Shown here in pieces: positions 60,378-64,000 of a stretch of DNA of 64,000 bases. A program made the translations under genes and the position numbers. Source of the stretch: Akkermansiaceae bacterium (GTDB lineage: Bacteria > Verrucomicrobiota > Verrucomicrobiia > Verrucomicrobiales > Akkermansiaceae); the NCBI GenBank assembly GCA_015062005.1, contig SUVL01000001.1, positions 95,832 through 159,831 of the forward strand, written 5' to 3'. Each line of letters opens with the position of its first letter. Position 1 is the stretch's first letter. Under the pieces are notes generated by a model. The model saw nothing but the letters and a program-made list of their open reading frames with translations, had not been told where the DNA came from and searched no databases.

Positions 60378-61820
60378 ATGAAACACGTTCACTTCCTCGG
60401 GATTTGCGGCACCGCCATGGGCGCCGTCGCATCGGCCATGGCACGTCAGGGTTACACGGTAACCGGCACAGATGCCAACGTCTACCCGCCCATGTCCACT
60501 TTCCTGGAAAATGAAGGAATTCAGATATTCCAGGGATACAATCCGGAAAACATCCCGGCGGAAGCTGACCTGATTGTGATTGGCAACGCCATGAGCCGCG
60601 GCAATATCGAAGTGGAAGCCGTGCTGGACCGGCGCCTGCGCTACATGAGCCTGCCGGAAACCATGAAGGAATTCTTCCTGTGGGGCAAGCGCAACCTGGT
60701 CGTGACCGGCACCCACGGCAAGACCACCACTTCCTCCATGCTGGCGTGGATGCTGGAAGCCAATGGCCGGAACCCCAGCTTCATGATTGGTGGCATAGCC
60801 CGCAACCTGGGTCGCGGCGGCCGCTTCACCGATTCCGAATTCTGCGTACTGGAGGGCGATGAGTACGACACCTCCTTCTTCGACAAACGCTCCAAGTTCC
60901 TCCACTACCTGCCGGAGGTGGTCATCATCAACAACATCGAGATGGACCACGCCGATATCTACGCCAACGTGGAAGAAATCAAGCTTTCCTTCAAGCGCCT
61001 GCTCCGGGCCGTACCTCGCAACGGAATCGTCTTCATCAATGCCGACTGCCCGAACTGCGCCGATGTGCGCGCCTGCGCCGCTACCGAACTGCGCATGGTA
61101 AAACTGGTGAGCGTGGGCATGGCAGAGGATGCGGATATCCGCATCACGGACCTGGAGCACCGCACCGACGGCAGCAGCTTCACCCTCACCTGCAAGCCTG
61201 TGGCTGAGGACGGGGAACCCACCCCCTGCATGCTCTGCGGTGAGCGCTTCAGCGTGCCCATGATTGGTGACTTCAACGTGCGCAACGCCGCCATGGCAGC
61301 CTGCGCTGCCGCTTTCTCCGGAGTTAGCGCAGAAGAAATCCGCACTGCTCTGGACAGCTTCGAAGGAGTGGCCCGCCGCCAGGAAGTGCGCGGCACGGTG
61401 AACGGCGTGACCGTGGTGGATGACTTTGCCCACCACCCCACCGCCATCCGCCATGCCATAGCCGGTCTGCGCCAGCGTTTCCCGAAGAGCCGCCTGTGGG
61501 TTCTCTTCGAACCCCGCAGCAACACCACCATCCGCAACCTCTTCCAGAACGAACTGGCTGCAGCCCTGGCCGATGCCGACTTCGCCGTCATCTCCCCCAT
61601 TGAGAACAACAAGCGCCTCACCCCGGAACAGCGCCTGGACGAAGAGAAGCTGCTGGCCGATATCCAGGCCGCCGGCACCGATGCCTACGTGGGCAAGAAC
61701 GTGGACGATATCGTGGCCCATGTGGTCACCCATGTGCACCCGAACGACGTGCTCCTCGTCATGAGCAACGGCGGGTTCGGCGGCATCCACAACAAGCTGC
61801 TGATTGCCCTCGCCCAATAA
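60378..61820 (+). CDS. mpl: UDP-N-acetylmuramate:L-alanyl-gamma-D-glutamyl-meso-diaminopimelate ligase
   Basis: Mpl recycles the murein tripeptide by ligating it to UDP-MurNAc. The 480-aa protein resembles Mpl rather than MurC: HFLGICGTAMGAVASAMARQ at the N-terminus, Walker motif GTHGKTTTSSMLAWML, NNIEMDHADIY and VVDDFAHHPTAIRHAI. I chose ATG 60378 with AGGA 5 nt upstream, over earlier ATGs in the frame that overlap the promoter-like region (TTGCAT 60317, TATAAC 60338). Confidence 0.93.
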   Translation: MKHVHFLGICGTAMGAVASAMARQGYTVTGTDANVYPPMSTFLENEGIQIFQGYNPENIPAEADLIVIGNAMSRGNIEVEAVLDRRLRYMSLPETMKEFFLWGKRNLVVTGTHGKTTTSSMLAWMLEANGRNPSFMIGGIARNLGRGGRFTDSEFCVLEGDEYDTSFFDKRSKFLHYLPEVVIINNIEMDHADIYANVEEIKLSFKRLLRAVPRNGIVFINADCPNCADVRACAATELRMVKLVSVGMAEDADIRITDLEHRTDGSSFTLTCKPVAEDGEPTPCMLCGERFSVPMIGDFNVRNAAMAACAAAFSGVSAEEIRTALDSFEGVARRQEVRGTVNGVTVVDDFAHHPTAIRHAIAGLRQRFPKSRLWVLFEPRSNTTIRNLFQNELAAALADADFAVISPIENNKRLTPEQRLDEEKLLADIQAAGTDAYVGKNVDDIVAHVVTHVHPNDVLLVMSNGGFGGIHNKLLIALAQ

Positions 61821-61860
61821 GCAGGGCTCACCTTCGAGACCGCAAAAAACTTACATGGTT

Positions 61861-61892
61861 CTGCCGGGCATTCTGCCCGGCAGTTTCATTTT
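61861..61892 (+). terminator. Terminator of mpl
   Basis: Perfect stem CTGCCGGGCA / TGCCCGGCAG with 3-nt loop, then TTTCATTTTTC. Confidence 0.85.
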
Positions 61893-61903
61893 TCATGGGC
61901 TTC

Positions 61904-62133
61904 TAATAACTCGAAACTAATCAACAAAATAATGTTTGTAAGTACAATGTACAAGGGACAAAGGACAAATTACAAAGGACAAATTACAAAGGACAAATTA
62001 GGAGTTCCGCTCGCCTTAGGCTCGCCATTTTAAACGGCTGCGGCAAAGCCGCAGGGAACTTTCAAATTGTACTTTGTCCTTTGTACATTGTACTTACAAA
62101 TTCCAATTTGTTGATTATTTTCGAGTTTTTAAC
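61904..62133. repeat. Family-1 inverted-repeat element, copy B
   Basis: This about 230-bp element has terminal inverted repeats of about 27 bp (containing ACTCGAAACTAATCAACAAA on the left and its complement on the right). The core equals that of copy A but carries three tandem ACAAAGGACAAATT units. Inverted arms (AAGTACAATGTACAAGG and its complement) would fold into a long hairpin with the GCTGCGGCAAAGCCGCAG tip. It ends about 13 nt before the stop of the thioredoxin-like gene. Confidence 0.85.
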
Positions 62134-62145
62134 CGGGTTCCCTAT

Positions 62146-63390
62146 TCAGAACTCAGGCATTTCGCGCAGGCCGGGCACCTCACCATCGGCCGGTGCGGGC
62201 TGGGGCTCTGGTGCAGAGGGGGCTTCCTGAATAATGACCGTGGGCCGGGCAGCTTTCTCAGCGGCTTGCTCGGCGGCGGCAATGCTTTCGAGCGCATTCT
62301 GCAGCTTCATATCCGGAGCCCCGCCGTAAAGGATGGTACTATTCTTGCTGATAAGGATGGCCGTGGGCAGCTGGGCAACACGATAGGTGGTACCGGCAGT
62401 ACCCTTGGCATCATCGGTATAAGAACTGCCAATACCCAGCTCCTGGAGGGCAGCCTGTTGTTCCTCCGGCGCGGCATGCGGCATGATGGGGCAAACCTCC
62501 ACCCCTGGATACTGAGACTTGATTTTGTCTATGTCCCGCACCATATTGGCACCGGCCACATCGGCAGGCGACCAGAAAATGAGAAGATTGGGCTTGCCGG
62601 TAACCGGGAAGGTATGGGCTGCACCCTGCTGGTCTTTCACCGTGAGCCGCGGCGCCACGCACCCCACCGCCAGATGGCGCAGGAAGTAGGCCTGTTCCAT
62701 GGCCATTTCGGTTAGCGGGCGGGAGCCGAACATGGTGTCCTTGCCGGAGAGGAGGATAGATTGCTTGAGGTAATACAAACGCTTGGCCCGGGCCATGGCC
62801 TCGCTGCCCTCAATGCTGCTCACCATGGGATTATTCAGCATGAGGCTCATTCCCAGCGCCGCACAGGCACGCGCGCCCTTGTGCTGGTTGCGCTGGTAGA
62901 TTTTCTGCAACAGCTCATACTCCCGAACGCTGGAGGTGGCCGAAAGGCTGGGGCACGCTGCCCCCACCCCCGGGTTGCTGTAATGCACACGCACCAGGGA
63001 ATCTACCAGTGCATTTCCAAAATAGGTCAGCTGCGCCTGCTCTTCCTCGGTAAAGGCGGCCGTGAATGCCTGCGGGTGCTCCAGAATCCAGATGACGGCC
63101 GGTAGCGCCCAGGGCTTCTCAAACTCAAAGGTGGGAATACTCCCCCTGCCCTGCGGATTCCTGCGGTTGCCCGTGCGGGCATTGATGGCCTGCCAGAGCT
63201 GCGGTGCAACCTCGCGGGCATTCGGCGGCAGAATCACAGCACGGGCCTCATCATTCGGCGCAGCCTTGACCGCTGCCTCATAATCCGCCACCTGCTGGTT
63301 CCAGGCACCCAGTACCTGGTTCATGGCCTCTTCTGTAGCCAGGCTGAACGGAATCATCGAAAGGGCGGCAGTGGCAAGGAGCTTCTTCAT
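62146..63390 (-). CDS. Secreted thioredoxin-fold protein lacking CXXC
   Basis: The 414-aa protein starts with a signal peptide (KKLLATAALSMIPFSLA). An N-terminal helical domain with Cys in GAACPSLS precedes a C-terminal thioredoxin-like domain (about 240-360): TFPVTGKPNLLIFWSPADVAGA has SPAD where CXXC would be, and QLPTAILISKNSTILYGG is the cis-Pro strand. The C-terminal 50 residues are Pro/Ala/Glu-rich. It lacks catalytic cysteines. Function unknown, perhaps chaperone-like. Confidence 0.65.
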   Translation of the reverse strand: MKKLLATAALSMIPFSLATEEAMNQVLGAWNQQVADYEAAVKAAPNDEARAVILPPNAREVAPQLWQAINARTGNRRNPQGRGSIPTFEFEKPWALPAVIWILEHPQAFTAAFTEEEQAQLTYFGNALVDSLVRVHYSNPGVGAACPSLSATSSVREYELLQKIYQRNQHKGARACAALGMSLMLNNPMVSSIEGSEAMARAKRLYYLKQSILLSGKDTMFGSRPLTEMAMEQAYFLRHLAVGCVAPRLTVKDQQGAAHTFPVTGKPNLLIFWSPADVAGANMVRDIDKIKSQYPGVEVCPIMPHAAPEEQQAALQELGIGSSYTDDAKGTAGTTYRVAQLPTAILISKNSTILYGGAPDMKLQNALESIAAAEQAAEKAARPTVIIQEAPSAPEPQPAPADGEVPGLREMPEF

Positions 63391-63462
63391 ACCGCATATT
63401 ATAGGACATCATTCCCGCTCATGGCAAGGGTGAATTACGTATTGTGCGTCTCTCCACGCGCG

Positions 63463-63666
63463 TTCCATAAATTCGGGACACGAGGATTGACGATTTACGA
63501 TTGATAATTGACAATTAAAAGTTAGCGGCTTACGCCGATGAAGCGACGTATAAAAGCTTGCTGCCGTTGGCGAAGTTTGTGATACCCCGAGCACGTTTAT
63601 TCTCTTTATCGTACTCAATATGGACAGATAACGGCTCTTTCCCTTCAATCTTTGGGGCACATGTGG
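63463..63666. repeat. Family-2 element, second copy
   Basis: About 204 bp, left end TAAATTCGGGACACGAGG and right end AATCTTTGGGGCACATGTGG in direct orientation. The left part is made of TTGACGATTTACGATTGATA-type AT units. The internal blocks match the first copy at 60.0 kb. Confidence 0.8.
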
Positions 63667-63682
63667 CACCCTCTCCCCCTCT

Positions 63683-63898
63683 TATTGCTCCGGAAATTAA
63701 AGATTATTGCTTTAGCGAAACGCAAAATTGATGTTTGAAAGTACAATGTACAAAGGACAATTTGAAAGTTCCCTGCGGCTTCCGTCTTCGCCCTGCGGGC
63801 TACGCCGAGACTAGTTGCCGCAGCCGTTTAAAATGGCGAGCCTAAGGCGAGCGGAACTCCTAAATTGTCCTTTGACTTCTAAAAAAACACTTAATTGG
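63683..63898. repeat. Family-1 inverted-repeat element, copy C, with a 34-bp insert
   Basis: Orientation is opposite to copy A. The left end (from 63683) carries TATTGCTCCGG and ATTAAAGATTATTGCTTTAG, shared with the right end of copy A. The inner GC hairpin is split by 34 bp (63781-63814), which itself has near-palindromic GTCTTCGCC / GCCGAGAC arms. The right end is truncated near 63890. Confidence 0.8.
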
Positions 63899-64000
63899 AA
63901 TTTGCGAGCCGCAGGCGAGCGGAAATTTGAGCCCGCAGGGCGGCATAATCATAGCCCAGCGTGGAGCCGCAACGCGGCGGAACGCTGGGTTTGGAATAAA
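63899..64000. other. Right-edge stretch without a gene, containing a hairpin
   Basis: I see GCGAGCCGCAGGCGAGCGG near 63904-63922 and a nested hairpin: CCCAGCGT (63955-63962) with ACGCTGGG (63982-63989), inner GCCGC-AAC-GCGGC (63966-63978). This may be the next repeat or a terminator of a gene beyond the window. Confidence 0.4.

Noticed and set aside
61904..62133. CRISPR array
   Set aside because: The tandem ACAAAGGACAAATT units are directly adjacent without spacers and belong to an inverted-repeat element.

Overview
The window reads as chromosomal DNA of a Gram-negative member of the Verrucomicrobiota, most likely near Akkermansia. This is an inference from several traits: a fused LpxC-FabZ gene, a TPR-secretin resembling the Akkermansia Amuc_1098 type, scattered type II/IV pseudopilin genes, a secreted GH29 fucosidase, and moderately high GC. 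Most of the window is housekeeping sequence with dense, often overlapping genes.

Layout. 1-7 kb: alpha-2-macroglobulin (cut by the left edge) overlapping pbpC, a secreted alpha-L-fucosidase and a pseudokinase-like protein. 7.1-7.7 kb: a decayed transposase. 7.7-13.7 kb (minus): a TetR regulator, a lipoprotein, MazG, two hypotheticals, HemL and an NhaD/ArsB-type transporter. 13.8-18.1 kb (plus): lpxC-fabZ, rpmH, rnpA, yidD, yidC. 18.3-22.4 kb: a lipoprotein, then a minus-strand operon of three pseudopilins and a lipoate/biotin ligase-like protein. 22.5-27.5 kb (plus): uppP, lepB, a squalene/phytoene synthase, a STAS protein and a DUF2851 protein. 27.8-38.9 kb (minus): folD, a DUF374 acyltransferase, an AsmA-like protein, a secretin, rpoD with a Lys/Ala-rich N-terminus, an ABC-F ATPase and a cyclophilin. 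39.2-42.5 kb: an AT-richer accessory pocket with a GT2 glycosyltransferase, a small basic secreted protein and hipBA. 42.8-48.7 kb (plus): an N-carbamoylputrescine amidase, a Gfo/Idh/MocA oxidoreductase and an HrpA helicase. 48.7-55.5 kb: rtcB with a long structured leader, a duplicated-module lipoprotein, a holin/endolysin-like pair, a PiT phosphate transporter and pth. 55.5-63.4 kb: leuA, a membrane protein, speA, mpl and a thioredoxin-fold protein.

Shared functions. Envelope biogenesis dominates: PbpC, LpxC-FabZ, YidC/YidD, UppP, LepB, Mpl, the acyltransferase and the AsmA-like protein. SpeA and the putrescine amidase are two of the three steps of the arginine-agmatine-putrescine route.

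Two features are not explained by genes. First, there are two families of non-coding dispersed repeats of roughly 200-245 bp. Family 1 is an inverted-repeat element with copies near 27.5, 61.9 and 63.7 kb and a solo end at 42.6 kb. Family 2 is bounded by direct repeats, with copies near 60.0 and 63.5 kb and a solo 26-bp end at 18.19 kb. Second, many genes have a good -35/-10 promoter whose -10 box lies only about 5-14 nt before the ATG, which implies leaderless or nearly leaderless mRNAs. The hip locus and a phage-like lysis pair are the only obvious accessory systems. I found no CRISPR array, tRNA or rRNA.
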